Below the pieces are notes generated by a model. That model did not search any database and was not told the DNA's origin. It saw only the letters and a list, made by a program, of their open reading frames with translations. Below are positions 19,698 to 28,825 of a stretch of 64,000 nucleotides of DNA, in pieces (the stretch's first letter is position 1; the number at the start of each line of letters is the position of its first letter). The stretch spans positions 2,009,001-2,073,000 of the forward strand of contig NZ_CP071454.1 of the NCBI RefSeq assembly GCF_017352135.1, in the 5' to 3' direction. Origin of the DNA: Rhizobium lentis (GTDB lineage Bacteria; Pseudomonadota; Alphaproteobacteria; Rhizobiales; Rhizobiaceae). Position numbers and translations under genes: made by a program.

Positions 19698-20231
19698 CTA
19701 CTGCTTGAGGCTGAGCGAACCGTCGGCGACGGAATAGGAGGCGAGCTTCTGCAGGAAGCTCATGCCGACCAGTGTCGTCGTCAACGCATCGTCCCTGAGC
19801 ACGAAGGCTTCGACATCGCGGACACGAATGCCGCCGATTTCGACTCGGTCGAGCATCACATGCGCAGCCTTCGTCTGGCCGTTCGCCGTGTTGACTCCAT
19901 AGCGGAAATCGAGCTGGTTGGCCGTGTAGCCGAGCCGGCGGGCGAGCGTTTCGTTGAGTGCGACATAGGTGGCGCCGGTATCGATCAGGCCTTGCACCGG
20001 CTTGCCGTTGATCTTGAAGCTGCCGGTATAGTGACCCTGCGCATCTGCCTGAAGGCGGATCTTATTGCCGCCGTAGGCCGGCGCCGGCACTGCGGGCTTG
20101 CCATCTTCGGTCGACACGTAATTGGCGGAAAGAAGGTCGGCAGTCTGCTGGCCGGTACCTGCGAAGAAGGAAGGCACCTGTGTGGCGAGCGCCGCGGCGA
20201 TGCTGGCGAATATGACGGTACGCACGAGCAT
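19698..20231 (-). CDS. Retropepsin-like aspartic protease (TIGR02281 clan AA type)
   Basis: 177 residues. An N-terminal hydrophobic segment (VRTVIFASIAAALATQVP) acts as signal anchor. The single retropepsin-like half-domain begins near GHYTGSFKINGKPVQGLID and has the active-site triad in LIDTGATYVAL; VGMSFLQKL is the usual second glycine-containing motif. Dimerisation would be needed for a complete active site. Start 20231 has AGGAAGGA about 11 bases upstream; a longer form from 20279 is possible. No link to nucleosides is evident: it sits between the two convergent salvage groups. Confidence 0.75.
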   Translation of the reverse strand: MLVRTVIFASIAAALATQVPSFFAGTGQQTADLLSANYVSTEDGKPAVPAPAYGGNKIRLQADAQGHYTGSFKINGKPVQGLIDTGATYVALNETLARRLGYTANQLDFRYGVNTANGQTKAAHVMLDRVEIGGIRVRDVEAFVLRDDALTTTLVGMSFLQKLASYSVADGSLSLKQ

Positions 20232-20330
20232 GAAACAGAAATCCTTCCTGTATAAACCCAGCTTCATGCGGGGCCTCATGCTTCAAGACAGCTAAGCCTC
20301 AAGTCCTGACAAGTTGCTAATATCGCCAGG

Positions 20331-20360
20331 AAAAAGGCCCGGAGCGAACTGCCGGGCCTT
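20331..20360 (-). terminator. Rho-independent terminator after upp
   Basis: AAGGCCCGG / CCGGGCCTT with a nine-base loop (20334-20360). Read on the minus strand it is followed by TTT beyond the arm (CCTTTTTCC), 34 bases past the upp stop. Confidence 0.85.
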
Positions 20361-20393
20361 AATGTCTTTCGATTTGGTAAAGGAAAGCTGAAA

Positions 20394-21023
20394 TTATTTC
20401 GTGCCGTACATGCGGTCGCCGGCATCGCCGAGGCCGGGCATGATGTAACCCTTCTCATTGAGATGGCTGTCGATCGCTGCGGTGAAGACGGGAACATCGG
20501 GATGCGCCGCGCGGAAGTTGCGGATGCCTTCCGGAGCGGCAAGCAGGCAGAGGAAGCGGATATTGTGAGCGCCGCGTTCCTTGAGTTTGTCGATCGCCGC
20601 AATCGAGGAGTTGCCGGTCGCCAGCATCGGATCGACGACGATGATCAGGCGCTCGGCGACGTCCTCCGGCGCCTTGAAGTAATATTCGACCGGCTGCAGC
20701 GTCTCGTGATCGCGGTAGACGCCGATATGCGAGACGCGGGCGGAAGGCACGAGATCGAGCATGCCTTCGAGCAGCCCATTGCCGGCGCGCAGGATCGAGG
20801 CGAAGACCAGCTTCTTGCCCTCCAGGATCGGCGACTCCATCGTCTGCAGCGGCGTCTCGATCGTTGCCATCGTCAATTCGAGATCGCGGGTTACCTCGTA
20901 GCAGAGCAGCGTGGAAATTTCGCGCAACAGGCGTCGGAAACTTCCCGTCGATGTCTCCTTGCGCCGCATGATGGTGAGCTTGTGTTGCACAAGCGGATGA
21001 TCGATGACCGTGACGCCGTCCAT
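20394..21023 (-). CDS. upp: Uracil phosphoribosyltransferase
   Basis: 209 residues. Upp converts uracil and PRPP to UMP. The PRPP loop is in [17 protein letters not shown], the uracil-binding end in [12 protein letters not shown], and [15 protein letters not shown] is conserved. The start at 21023 ([15 protein letters not shown]) gives the family length; an ATG five codons upstream has a poorer site. It closes the minus-strand deoB-add-upp group and recycles uracil released by phosphorylases. Confidence 0.95.
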   Translation of the reverse strand: MDGVTVIDHPLVQHKLTIMRRKETSTGSFRRLLREISTLLCYEVTRDLELTMATIETPLQTMESPILEGKKLVFASILRAGNGLLEGMLDLVPSARVSHIGVYRDHETLQPVEYYFKAPEDVAERLIIVVDPMLATGNSSIAAIDKLKERGAHNIRFLCLLAAPEGIRNFRAAHPDVPVFTAAIDSHLNEKGYIMPGLGDAGDRMYGTK

Positions 21024-21153
21024 GGGGAAGCCTTTCATTCTTTCTATCGAATGTTTCTTTCACGGAAATCGTCCCGACCGCAAGAGTGGAGCCGAAATTG
21101 CGTCGATCTTCCCCAACTCCGGAGCCCCTCCCGGTCAGGAAAGGCTCTCACTC

Positions 21154-22122
21154 TCAAAGGCGGGCAAACAGGGCCTTCCGGGTCTCATCGTCGACAAAGG
21201 CCGCTTCGATCGCCGTGCGCGTCATGGCGTCGATCTCCGCATCGTCGAATCCGAAGGCTTCAGCGGCGAGCTCGTACTCCCGCTTGAGCGAGGTATGGAA
21301 GAAAGGCGGATCGTCCGAGCTGATCGTCACTCGCACGCCGGCTTCCTTCAGCCGACGCAGCGGATGGGACGCGAAATCGGGAAAAACCCTGAGTGCGATA
21401 TTGGAGCCGGGGCAGACTTCGAGCACGGTGCCGAGATCCGCAAGCCGCTGCACCAGATCGATATCCTCGATGGCCCGCACGCCGTGGCCGATGCGCGCGG
21501 GGCGCACGGCATCGAGCGCGTCTGCAACGCTGAAGGCGCCGCAGACCTCGCCCGCATGGATGGTGATCCCGAGACCGGCATCGCGGGCGATATCGAAGGC
21601 TCTGATATAATCGGCGACACGGCCCATGCGCTCCTCGCCGGCAAGATTGAAGCCGGTTATCAGAGGGTTGCCGGCCTTTGCCGCATATTGGGCCGCTCCG
21701 ATCACGCTCTCCGGACCGAAATGCCGCTCGCCGGTGACGATCAGCCGGGCCTCGATGCCGCTCTTTGCCTTGGCGCGGCGGATTCCTTCGCAGACACCCG
21801 ATATATAGGCGTCGGCGCCGAGCCCGATGCGCTTGCCGTGGTCGGGTGAAACGATCAGTTCGCTGTAGATCGTATGGATGCCGGCGAGTTCGTCGAGATA
21901 GGTTTCGGTCAGAAGCGCATAGTCCTCCTCGGTCTTGTAGACCTCGGAAACCTTGTCGTAGCATTCGAGAAAGCTTGCGAAATCGTGCCAGACATAGGCG
22001 CCGTCACGAAGCCGATCGCCGATGTCGATGCCGTATTTCCGCGCCTGCGCTTCGGTGAGAGCTGGCGGGGCGGCACCCTCCAAATGGCAGTGCAGCTCGA
22101 CCTTCTTCAAATGCGATGTCAC
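21154..22122 (-). CDS. add: Adenosine deaminase
   Basis: 322 residues. Converts adenosine and deoxyadenosine to inosine forms. Zinc ligands are HCHLEGA near residue 11, the HAGE motif around residue 190 and SDDPPFF near 270; GFNLAGEE and GHGVRAIED complete the metal-dependent hydrolase pattern. Start is GTG 22122, with AGGAG six bases upstream, overlapping the deoB stop as GTGA, so the two are coupled. Confidence 0.95.
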   Translation of the reverse strand: MTSHLKKVELHCHLEGAAPPALTEAQARKYGIDIGDRLRDGAYVWHDFASFLECYDKVSEVYKTEEDYALLTETYLDELAGIHTIYSELIVSPDHGKRIGLGADAYISGVCEGIRRAKAKSGIEARLIVTGERHFGPESVIGAAQYAAKAGNPLITGFNLAGEERMGRVADYIRAFDIARDAGLGITIHAGEVCGAFSVADALDAVRPARIGHGVRAIEDIDLVQRLADLGTVLEVCPGSNIALRVFPDFASHPLRRLKEAGVRVTISSDDPPFFHTSLKREYELAAEAFGFDDAEIDAMTRTAIEAAFVDDETRKALFARL

Positions 22123-23339
22123 AGAAAACTCCTTCCATGCGCTCCGGCAGGGATGCCGAGATGGCGCGCAATGCTTTCACCAATATCGGCATAGGTGCGG
22201 CGCACGCCGATCGAGCGCGAGCGGATGCCGGGGCCATAGGCGATGACCGGCACGCGTTCACGCGTATGATCTGTGCCGCGCCAGGTCGGATCGCAGCCAT
22301 GGTCGGCAGTGAGCACGACGAGATCGCCGGGCTTCAGCTTCTTGTGCACTTCCGGCAACCGCGTATCGAAGGCTTCGAGCGCTGCGGCATAACCCGGCAC
22401 GTCGCGGCGATGGCCGTAATTCATGTCGAAATCGACGAAATTGGTGAACACGAGATCGCCGTCCTCGGCCTCATCGATTGCCGACAGCGACGCATCCATC
22501 AGCGCCTCGTTGCCGTTCGCCTTGATGACCCGCGAGACACCCTGATGCGCGAAGATATCGCCGATTTTTCCGACGGCATGCACATGCCTGTTGTGCTCAA
22601 CCAGCCGGTCGAGCAGCGTCGGCTCCGGCGGCAGCACGGAAAAATCGCGTCGGTTTCCGGTGCGCTGGAAGGTGGAGGCCGACTGGCCGATGAAGGGCCG
22701 GGCGATGACGCGGCCGATATTGTAGGGGTCGAGCAGCCCGCGGGCTGTGTGGCAGAAGGCGAGCAGTCGATCGAGGCCGAAATGCGCCTCATGCGCCGCG
22801 ACCTGGAAGACCGAATCCGAAGAGGTGTAACAGATCGGCTTGCCGGTGCGGATATGTTCCTCGCCAAGCCGGGCGATGATCTCCGTTCCCGAGGCATGGC
22901 AGTTGCCGAGAATGCCCGGTATGCCACCCTCCCGGCATAATGCCTCGATCAGCTCCGGCGGAAAGGCCTCGCCTTCCGTCGGAAAATACCCCCAATCGAA
23001 ATTGACAGGCGTTCCCGCGATCTCCCAATGCCCCGACGGCGTATCCTTGCCGCGGGAGATTTCGCTGGCGGCCCCGTAAACGCCGTAGACTTTCTCCGGC
23101 AGAGGCATGCCGGCCGGAAACTGGCCGGACGCGGCCCGTGCGATCTGCATCAGCCCGAGCTCGGACATATTCGGCAAGGAAAGCGGCCCGCTGCGCAGAC
23201 CAGCGCGATCGCCGGCTCCGGCCGCACAGAATTCGGCGATATGGCCGAGCGTGTCGGCGCCCTCGTCGCCGTAGGCCGCCGCATCCGGCGCTCCGCCGAC
23301 GCCGAAGGAATCGAGAACGAAAAGAAAGGCGCGCGCCAT
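22119..23339 (-). CDS. deoB: Phosphopentomutase
   Basis: 406 residues. DeoB interconverts ribose or deoxyribose 1-phosphate and 5-phosphate, joining the nucleoside phosphorylases to DeoC. It is an alkaline-phosphatase-superfamily enzyme: metal aspartate in [13 protein letters not shown], the phospho-threonine region GADTLGHI, and metal-binding [13 protein letters not shown] and [10 protein letters not shown] with DHTRE. ATG 23339 follows GGGGGTAAA; upstream in-frame ATGs encode a proline-rich non-conserved stretch. Confidence 0.95.
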   Translation of the reverse strand: MARAFLFVLDSFGVGGAPDAAAYGDEGADTLGHIAEFCAAGAGDRAGLRSGPLSLPNMSELGLMQIARAASGQFPAGMPLPEKVYGVYGAASEISRGKDTPSGHWEIAGTPVNFDWGYFPTEGEAFPPELIEALCREGGIPGILGNCHASGTEIIARLGEEHIRTGKPICYTSSDSVFQVAAHEAHFGLDRLLAFCHTARGLLDPYNIGRVIARPFIGQSASTFQRTGNRRDFSVLPPEPTLLDRLVEHNRHVHAVGKIGDIFAHQGVSRVIKANGNEALMDASLSAIDEAEDGDLVFTNFVDFDMNYGHRRDVPGYAAALEAFDTRLPEVHKKLKPGDLVVLTADHGCDPTWRGTDHTRERVPVIAYGPGIRSRSIGVRRTYADIGESIARHLGIPAGAHGRSFL

Positions 23340-23444
23340 TTTACCCCCGAAAGGACTGATCGCCGGCCTCCGGGACGTCGGAGGCTGAGGCCCAGGCATA
23401 TAATGCCGCGCCTGGCTTGGCAAATTCGAGTTGGGGAAGAGCTG

Positions 23445-24026
23445 TCAGCAGTCGCCGCAGGGGATCGAGTCGCCTTGCCGCTGGCGGTAGAAATAGCTGC
23501 GACGGATGGTAATCGTGCGCATCCCGTCCGGCATGAAGTTCGGCGCGAACAGAAACATCCTATAGGGAATGCTGAGTTCGGTGCGGACCAGGAAGCTGTT
23601 GACCGTCTTCATGTCCGCCGGCACGTCGCTGACTGCGGCGTTCTTGGCATAAGGCACAGTCCCGTCCTGCGCCCAGGACCAGAGTACCTTCGCGTTGGCA
23701 CTGGCGTCGATGGTAATCCCGGTGATCTTCAGCGTCAGCGAACTCGAGTTGTAGGGTACGAAGATCGATGTGGCGACCGACTGCATCTGTGCGAGCGCGC
23801 TCTTCGTGACCGATTGCTGCTGGGTGACGAGATCGGCGATCGAACCGGCGGCGCGGGTCGCGCGCTTGGAGACGCTGAGGCCGATCGTGATCTCGAAAGC
23901 GCCGATATAGAGCATGATGAGCACGGGAAAGAGGATCGCGAATTCGATCGCCCCGGCGCCCTTGCGCTCGCGCGCCAGTCGGCGTGCCGTCAATGCCAGT
24001 CGGGTGAACGGGTTGCGCAACGCCAT
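23445..24026 (-). CDS. TadE/TadG-family pseudopilin 1
   Basis: 193 residues. A basic N-terminus (LTARRLARERKGAGAIEFAI) precedes one membrane helix (FPVLIMLYIGAFEITIGLSV). The GAGAIEFA motif with E at +5 after glycine is the prepilin-peptidase site of TadE-like minor pseudopilins of the Tad secretion system. The rest is periplasmic and ends with two cysteines. It starts by TAATG overlap with the next TadE-like gene, so both are made together as a likely pair. Confidence 0.85.
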   Translation of the reverse strand: MALRNPFTRLALTARRLARERKGAGAIEFAILFPVLIMLYIGAFEITIGLSVSKRATRAAGSIADLVTQQQSVTKSALAQMQSVATSIFVPYNSSSLTLKITGITIDASANAKVLWSWAQDGTVPYAKNAAVSDVPADMKTVNSFLVRTELSIPYRMFLFAPNFMPDGMRTITIRRSYFYRQRQGDSIPCGDC

Positions 24027-24661
24027 TATGGATACTGCTCGTTCTGGAAGGCCGAGGTTGCGATAATCAGATATTGCGTCGGCATCGAACCGTCGGACGG
24101 ACGGATCGTCGTGATATAGGGCCGGACGAGGTCCGTGATGATTTCCCAGCGATAGTAGGCGCGCAGCATGTTGATCGTGCCGGCGCCGCCGGGCGCATAT
24201 TTGAAGGCAGCGGTGTTGATGTCGGCATATCGGTCGGTCGAAACCTTGGGGATCGTCGTCGGAATGGCCGAGAAGCTGCTGAACGTCTGAACATCCAGGT
24301 AAAGCTTGCTTGGTGTCGCGACTTCGCTCGTCGAGCAGCTGATCAGGATCGAGATCTCGTTGCAGAACGCCTGGCGGAACTGCGTCTGGCTCATGTCGGT
24401 CGTGCGGCCAAGATTGTAGGTGATCTGTCCGGTCCGCATCCGTCGGCTCATCGTATCGACGGCGTTGGAGACGAGTTCTTCGGCGGCGAAGGCGATGAAG
24501 GTCTCCAGAATCGCGAAGATTACGATAAAATAGGGGATGGCGAGCAGGGCGAATTCGATCGCCGCTGCGCCATCGCGCGAGCGGGCGACAGCGCGAAGCC
24601 TGGAGGAACGGAACGGCGCGAAGGCGCGCTCCTTATCCGTCTTCTGATCAACTACCGTCAT
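24026..24661 (-). CDS. TadE/TadG-family pseudopilin 2
   Basis: 211 residues. Again a basic start (RSSRLRAVARSRDGAAAIEF) with a GAAAIEFALL processing site at about 34, a membrane helix (YFIVIFAILETFIAFAAEEL) and a periplasmic part with two cysteines (AFCNEISILISCS). ATG 24661 has a weak site; the frame stays open further upstream, but the conserved region begins after this start. No large vWA-type TadG is present in the window. Confidence 0.82.
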   Translation of the reverse strand: MTVVDQKTDKERAFAPFRSSRLRAVARSRDGAAAIEFALLAIPYFIVIFAILETFIAFAAEELVSNAVDTMSRRMRTGQITYNLGRTTDMSQTQFRQAFCNEISILISCSTSEVATPSKLYLDVQTFSSFSAIPTTIPKVSTDRYADINTAAFKYAPGGAGTINMLRAYYRWEIITDLVRPYITTIRPSDGSMPTQYLIIATSAFQNEQYP

Positions 24662-24774
24662 TGCCTGGACCCGAGCGACATCTCTGCCTGCCACACTAGG
24701 GTCCGTTCGTTGATTTTCCGTTTCAACCCGATACGACGATTTTAACGAATGGCCGAAGATCCGAGCCAGGCCGA

Positions 24775-25185
24775 TCAGGGTGAGGTGGTGCCGCTGGCCG
24801 CTTGCTGCGCATGCTGCTCGCAGTTCGGCGTGCAGGACAGCACGGAGCGCTCTGTCTGCCGGTAGACGCGCACCGTGTTGCCCTCGTCTATCGACACAAG
24901 GATGCGCTCGTCCAGGATTGCGTTGCCGTCGGCGTCGAGAAGAACGAGATTGGTGGTGCCGAAGCTGCGTCCTGTCAGCACGATCGTCTTGGCATCGGCC
25001 ACGGTCGCGTCGGCGACCTTGGCGTTGCCGACGATGACCTTGCTGACGGGCCGGTCGAGCTTCAAGACACGCGCGTGATCCATATAGACGCGCAGCATGT
25101 CCTCGTCTGCGGCTGCGGAAATTCCCGAAACGCCGAAAGCGGCGATCATGCCGGCAAAGAAAATGGTTTTGCCGCTCGATGACAT
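24775..25185 (-). CDS. Stand-alone pilus assembly N-terminal-domain protein (CpaC/RcpA N-terminal-like)
   Basis: 136 residues. Signal peptide (KTIFFAGMIAAFGVSGISA) followed by one copy of the domain found at the N-terminus of CpaC/RcpA secretins: VLKLDRPVSKVIVGNAKVAD, IVLTGRSFGTTNLVLLDADG and ERILVSI. No secretin channel domain follows; instead the protein ends with two cysteines (SCTPNC) and a polar tail. ATG 25185 has GAGGA five bases upstream. It is the first gene of a minus-strand group with the two TadE-like genes, divergent from pilA, and probably works at the outer-membrane pore. Confidence 0.8.
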   Translation of the reverse strand: MSSSGKTIFFAGMIAAFGVSGISAAADEDMLRVYMDHARVLKLDRPVSKVIVGNAKVADATVADAKTIVLTGRSFGTTNLVLLDADGNAILDERILVSIDEGNTVRVYRQTERSVLSCTPNCEQHAQQAASGTTSP

Positions 25186-25565
25186 TTGGTCCTCTTTCAC
25201 GATCGCAGCGCAAATAGGCGTATAGAATGGAAAAAAATGGTGAATGAAGCCTTAAGCCCAACACACTGTTTCGAGGTGACGCAGCATGATCTGATTTGGT
25301 ACGGGATCAGGGTAGGACACGTTCCGGTTGGATACGATGCTTGTGCTAATTCCAGATGATTTCCGGCGTTAACCTCGGAATTTCATTAAAAATTGAGCGA
25401 AATGAATAAGGTAATACTTATCCTGCGGGAGCCTGTTCCTGGTTTCAGGTCTTGTTAACTCTTTTTCTTAAGTCGATGGAAACGCCCATTCATTAGATTG
25501 CGGTCATCCGATCAACGGCAACAGTTGGCGGACGTGCTGAACATCAACTGGAGTTAGGAGTACCC
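25186..25565. promoter_or_regulatory. Divergent control region between pilus gene groups
   Basis: 380 bases without a gene, markedly more AT-rich than its surroundings, between the divergent CpaC-N-like and pilA genes. It must contain promoters for both. GGAG and AGGAG lie just before pilA. Two TTAA half-sites at 25455-25458 and 25468-25471 are nine bases apart, not the seven expected for a CtrA box. No promoter can be assigned with confidence. Confidence 0.4.
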
Positions 25566-25754
25566 ATGACCAAGCTTTTTAGCCGTTTTCTGAAGGACGA
25601 ATCCGGCGCGACCGCAATCGAATACGGCCTGATCGCTGCCCTCATTTCCGTGGCGCTCATCACCGGCGCAACGAGCCTCGGCGGCAAGATCGGCAACACG
25701 TTCAACGGCTTGAGCACCAAGATGGACAGCGCTCAGACCGCGAGCGGCGGCTAA
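25566..25754 (+). CDS. pilA: Flp/PilA-type IVb pilin
   Basis: 62 residues, the major Flp pilin size. The short leader MTKLFSRFLKDESG is cut before ATAIEYGLIAALISVALI; glutamate +5 and tyrosine +6 are the Flp hallmark. A glycine/serine-rich C-terminus follows. AGGAG lies five bases before the start. The hairpin at 25818 suggests the pilin is made in excess over assembly proteins. Confidence 0.95.
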   Translation: MTKLFSRFLKDESGATAIEYGLIAALISVALITGATSLGGKIGNTFNGLSTKMDSAQTASGG

Positions 25755-25817
25755 GACGGCTGCCGTCGAACGGCTTCCGCATAATGCCGGCCATTTGATT
25801 GGCCGACACATCGAGCG

Positions 25818-25848
25818 GGCTCACAGGCTGAACGGCCGTGAGCCTTTT
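25818..25848 (+). terminator. Terminator between pilA and cpaA
   Basis: GGCTCAC (25818-25824) and GTGAGCC (25838-25844) form a stem followed by TTTT. It should let most transcripts end after pilA and some continue into cpaA. Confidence 0.7.
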
Positions 25849-25874
25849 CGCATCTTGCCAGGATCGGTAAACGC

Positions 25875-26387
25875 ATGATCGCAGCCGCAGTCTTTGTGAT
25901 ATTACCACTCTGCCTCGCCATGGCGGCCTTCTCGGATCTGTTCACCATGACGATCCCGAACCGCGTTTCCGTGATCCTTATCGTCTCTTTTCTCGCACTG
26001 GCGCCGTTCTCGGGCCTCGGCTTGCAGGCAATCGGTATGCATCTTGCCGCCGCCGCTATCGTTCTCACCGTCTGCTTTGGGCTTTTTGTCTTCAATGTGA
26101 TGGGCGGCGGAGACGCCAAGCTGTTGACCGCCACCGCGCTCTGGTTCGGCTTGAACCAGTCTCTGCTTATCCTGATGACCGATGTCGCCATCGTCGGCGG
26201 CTTCCTCACCTTGCTCATCCTGCTGGTGAGAACTCAGTCGAACATCATTCTTGCCATCGGCTTGCCGTTGCCGAACTCCGTCCTTATTGCGAAGAAGATT
26301 CCCTACGGGATTGCGATTGCGATCGGCGGCTTCATGGCCTTCCCGTCCTCGCCGATCTTCGTCGCCGCGCTGGAAAGCCTGAAATAA
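25875..26387 (+). CDS. cpaA: CpaA/TadV prepilin peptidase
   Basis: 170 residues, A24 family short prepilin peptidase with about six membrane segments. The two catalytic aspartates are in AFSDLFTMTIPNR (D21) and in the GGGDAKLL motif. It cleaves the leaders of PilA and of TadE-like pseudopilins. No N-terminal methylase domain, as usual for Tad systems. Confidence 0.92.
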   Translation: MIAAAVFVILPLCLAMAAFSDLFTMTIPNRVSVILIVSFLALAPFSGLGLQAIGMHLAAAAIVLTVCFGLFVFNVMGGGDAKLLTATALWFGLNQSLLILMTDVAIVGGFLTLLILLVRTQSNIILAIGLPLPNSVLIAKKIPYGIAIAIGGFMAFPSSPIFVAALESLK

Positions 26388-26498
26388 CGGCGTTTTAAAT
26401 GCCTGTTAACTTAAAATGTAAGCATTCCATTAACCATAATTATACCAATTGCTGAGCATTCTGCAGGGCGAACATATCGCGCCTTGAGGAATGATTTG

Positions 26499-27314
26499 AT
26501 GAAACCGGCCCGCCTTATAATTCTAGCTGTCGCCGTGGTGGCAGCCGGCCTCGCCGGGCTCCTGGCAATGCGCATGGCCGGCAGTGGTGGCGTCGTCACC
26601 CAGGTGCAGTCGATCATCGAGAAAGAACCCACCGTCAACATCCTCGTCTCAAGCACCAATCTTCCGGTCGGCGCAAGGCTGGGCGACGACTCGGTGCATT
26701 GGATGGCCTGGCCGAAGGACGGCGTCGTCCAGGGCTTCATCACCGAAGCCGACAAGCCGGACGCGATCAAGGACCTGCAGGGCGCCGTCGTGCGGCTGCC
26801 GATCTTCGAAGGCGAGCCGATCCGCTCTGAAAAGGTCGCCGATTCCAGCAGTCGCATCCTGTCCTCGCTGCTGCCGGCCGGCAAACGCGCCGTTGCGACC
26901 GAGATATCCGTGGCAACGGGCGCCGGCGGTTTCATCCTGCCGAACGACCGCGTCGATGTCATCATGGTCCGCAAGGGCACCGAGGCCAACAAGCTCATCA
27001 CCGAAACCGTGCTGAGCAATGTCCGCGTCCTCGCCATCGACCAGCAGATTCAGGAAAAGGACGATGGCTCGAAGGCGGTGGTCGGCACGACCGCAACGCT
27101 CGAGCTCACGCCCGATCAGACGAAGGTTCTCGCCGTCGCCCAGCAGATGGCCGATCGGCTGTCGCTCGCGCTACGCTCGGTTGCCGATGCGCAGGAGCAG
27201 GATACCAGTGCCGCCGACTATCTGCTGAGCGGCGACAACGGCAGTGCGATCGTTCAGGTCATCAAGTCGGGCTCCATTGTGACCGATACCGGCGAAGCGC
27301 CGAAGCCGGAGTAA
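26499..27314 (+). CDS. cpaB: CpaB/RcpC pilus assembly protein
   Basis: 271 residues. N-terminal membrane anchor (LIILAVAVVAAGLAGLLAM), then an SAF domain starting at VNILVSSTNLPVGARLGDD, and the Flp assembly CpaB/RcpC domain with KRAVATEISVATGAGGFI and PNDRVDVIMVRK. ATG 26499 has GAGGA nine bases upstream. It acts in the periplasm near the secretin. Confidence 0.9.
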   Translation: MKPARLIILAVAVVAAGLAGLLAMRMAGSGGVVTQVQSIIEKEPTVNILVSSTNLPVGARLGDDSVHWMAWPKDGVVQGFITEADKPDAIKDLQGAVVRLPIFEGEPIRSEKVADSSSRILSSLLPAGKRAVATEISVATGAGGFILPNDRVDVIMVRKGTEANKLITETVLSNVRVLAIDQQIQEKDDGSKAVVGTTATLELTPDQTKVLAVAQQMADRLSLALRSVADAQEQDTSAADYLLSGDNGSAIVQVIKSGSIVTDTGEAPKPE

Positions 27315-27325
27315 AGGACGTGCAA

Positions 27326-28825
27326 ATGGGCAATTCAACGCGGCGCGCCAAGCTTCTCCTGACAGGCTGCCTTTCACTTGCGATCGGCGTCACCGGCATG
27401 GCACCAGTCTCTTTCGGGCCGCTTCTTGCTTTAGACGAGGCGCGTGCCGATTCTGAAAGTCTTATCCGCATTTCGCGGACCGGCCCCGACGCCCATCGTC
27501 GGCTGAAGCTTGGGCTGAACAAGGCCGTCGTCGTCGATTTGCCGGAGGATGCGCACGATATTCTCGTATCCGATCCGACCATGGCCGATGCCGTGACCCG
27601 CACCTCGCGGCGCATCTATCTGTTCGGCAAGAAGGTCGGTCAGACGAATATATTCGTCTTCGGTGCCGGTGGGCAGGAGATTATCAATCTCGATATCGAG
27701 ATCGAACGCGATGTCTCCGGTCTCGAGGTCAATCTCCGCCGCTTCATTCCCGATTCCAACATCAACGTCGAAATCGTCTCCGACAACATCGTGCTGACCG
27801 GCACCGTACGCACGCCGCAGGACGCCACGCAGGCCGCAGATCTGGCTCAGGTCTTCCTGAAGGGCGGCGAAGCGACGACTAGAACCGAGACGGCGTCCGG
27901 CACAGGCGGCGACAGCTCGGTGGCGCTCTTTGCCGAAGGCCGCCAGACCTCCCAGGTCGTCAACCTCCTGCAGATCCAGGGCGAGGACCAGGTGACCCTC
28001 AAGGTGACGATCGCCGAGGTCCGCCGCGAGGTGCTGAAGCAGCTCGGCTTCGACAATCTGGTTTCCAATTCCTCCGGCATGACGGTCGCCCAGCTCGGCA
28101 CTCCGAGCGCCGACAGCGCGACGGCGACGGTTGGCGGCGGACTTGCGGCGCTCTTCAAAAGCTCGATCGGCAAATACGATATCTCCACCTATCTCAACGC
28201 ATTGGAGCAGGCCAAGGTGGTCAGGACCCTGGCCGAGCCGACATTGACGGCGATATCGGGCCAGGCGGCGACCTTCAATTCCGGCGGCCAGCAGCTCTAT
28301 TCGACGACGGACAATGACGGCAACGTTACGGTTGTTCCCTTCAACTACGGTATCAACCTTGCCTTCAAGCCGGTCGTGCTGTCGTCGGGACGCATCAGCC
28401 TGGAGATCAAGACGAACGTCTCCGAACCGGTGGCCGGCAGCGGCAACGCCACCTACCAGCGCCGTTCGGCTGAGACGTCGGTGGAACTGCCCTCGGGCGG
28501 CTCGATCGCGCTCGCCGGCCTCATCCGCGACAATGTTTCCCAGACGATGGGCGGCACACCCGGCGTCTCCAAGATCCCGTTGCTCGGCACGCTCTTCCGC
28601 CAGAAGGGTTTCGAACGCCAGGAAACCGAACTTGTCATCATCGCGACACCCTATCTGGTGCGCCCGGTGGCGCGTAACCAGCTCAACCGGCCAGATGACA
28701 ATTTCAGCCCTGAAAATGACGGTGCAACCTTCTTCCTCAACCGTGTGAACAAGGTCTATGGCCGGCGCGAGGCGCCCGTGGCCGACGCGCAGTTCCACGG
28801 CTCGATAGGGTTCATCTACAAATGA
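27326..28825 (+). CDS. cpaC: CpaC/RcpA outer-membrane secretin
   Basis: 499 residues. Signal peptide (LLLTGCLSLAIGVTGMAP), pilus-assembly N-terminal domain with LNKAVVVDLPEDAHDILVSD, a BON/N1-like region (VEIVSDNIVLTGTVRTPQDA) and the type II/III secretin domain ending in LPSGGSIALAGLIRDN and KIPLLGTLFRQKGF. ATG 27326 lies seven bases after AAAGGA; a GTG at 27320 is too close to that site. It forms the channel for the Flp pilus. Confidence 0.93.
   Translation: MGNSTRRAKLLLTGCLSLAIGVTGMAPVSFGPLLALDEARADSESLIRISRTGPDAHRRLKLGLNKAVVVDLPEDAHDILVSDPTMADAVTRTSRRIYLFGKKVGQTNIFVFGAGGQEIINLDIEIERDVSGLEVNLRRFIPDSNINVEIVSDNIVLTGTVRTPQDATQAADLAQVFLKGGEATTRTETASGTGGDSSVALFAEGRQTSQVVNLLQIQGEDQVTLKVTIAEVRREVLKQLGFDNLVSNSSGMTVAQLGTPSADSATATVGGGLAALFKSSIGKYDISTYLNALEQAKVVRTLAEPTLTAISGQAATFNSGGQQLYSTTDNDGNVTVVPFNYGINLAFKPVVLSSGRISLEIKTNVSEPVAGSGNATYQRRSAETSVELPSGGSIALAGLIRDNVSQTMGGTPGVSKIPLLGTLFRQKGFERQETELVIIATPYLVRPVARNQLNRPDDNFSPENDGATFFLNRVNKVYGRREAPVADAQFHGSIGFIYK

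Noticed and set aside
25455-25471. CtrA-like TTAA pair upstream of pilA
   Set aside because: The half-sites are nine bases apart instead of seven and the flanking bases do not fit; not enough for a call.
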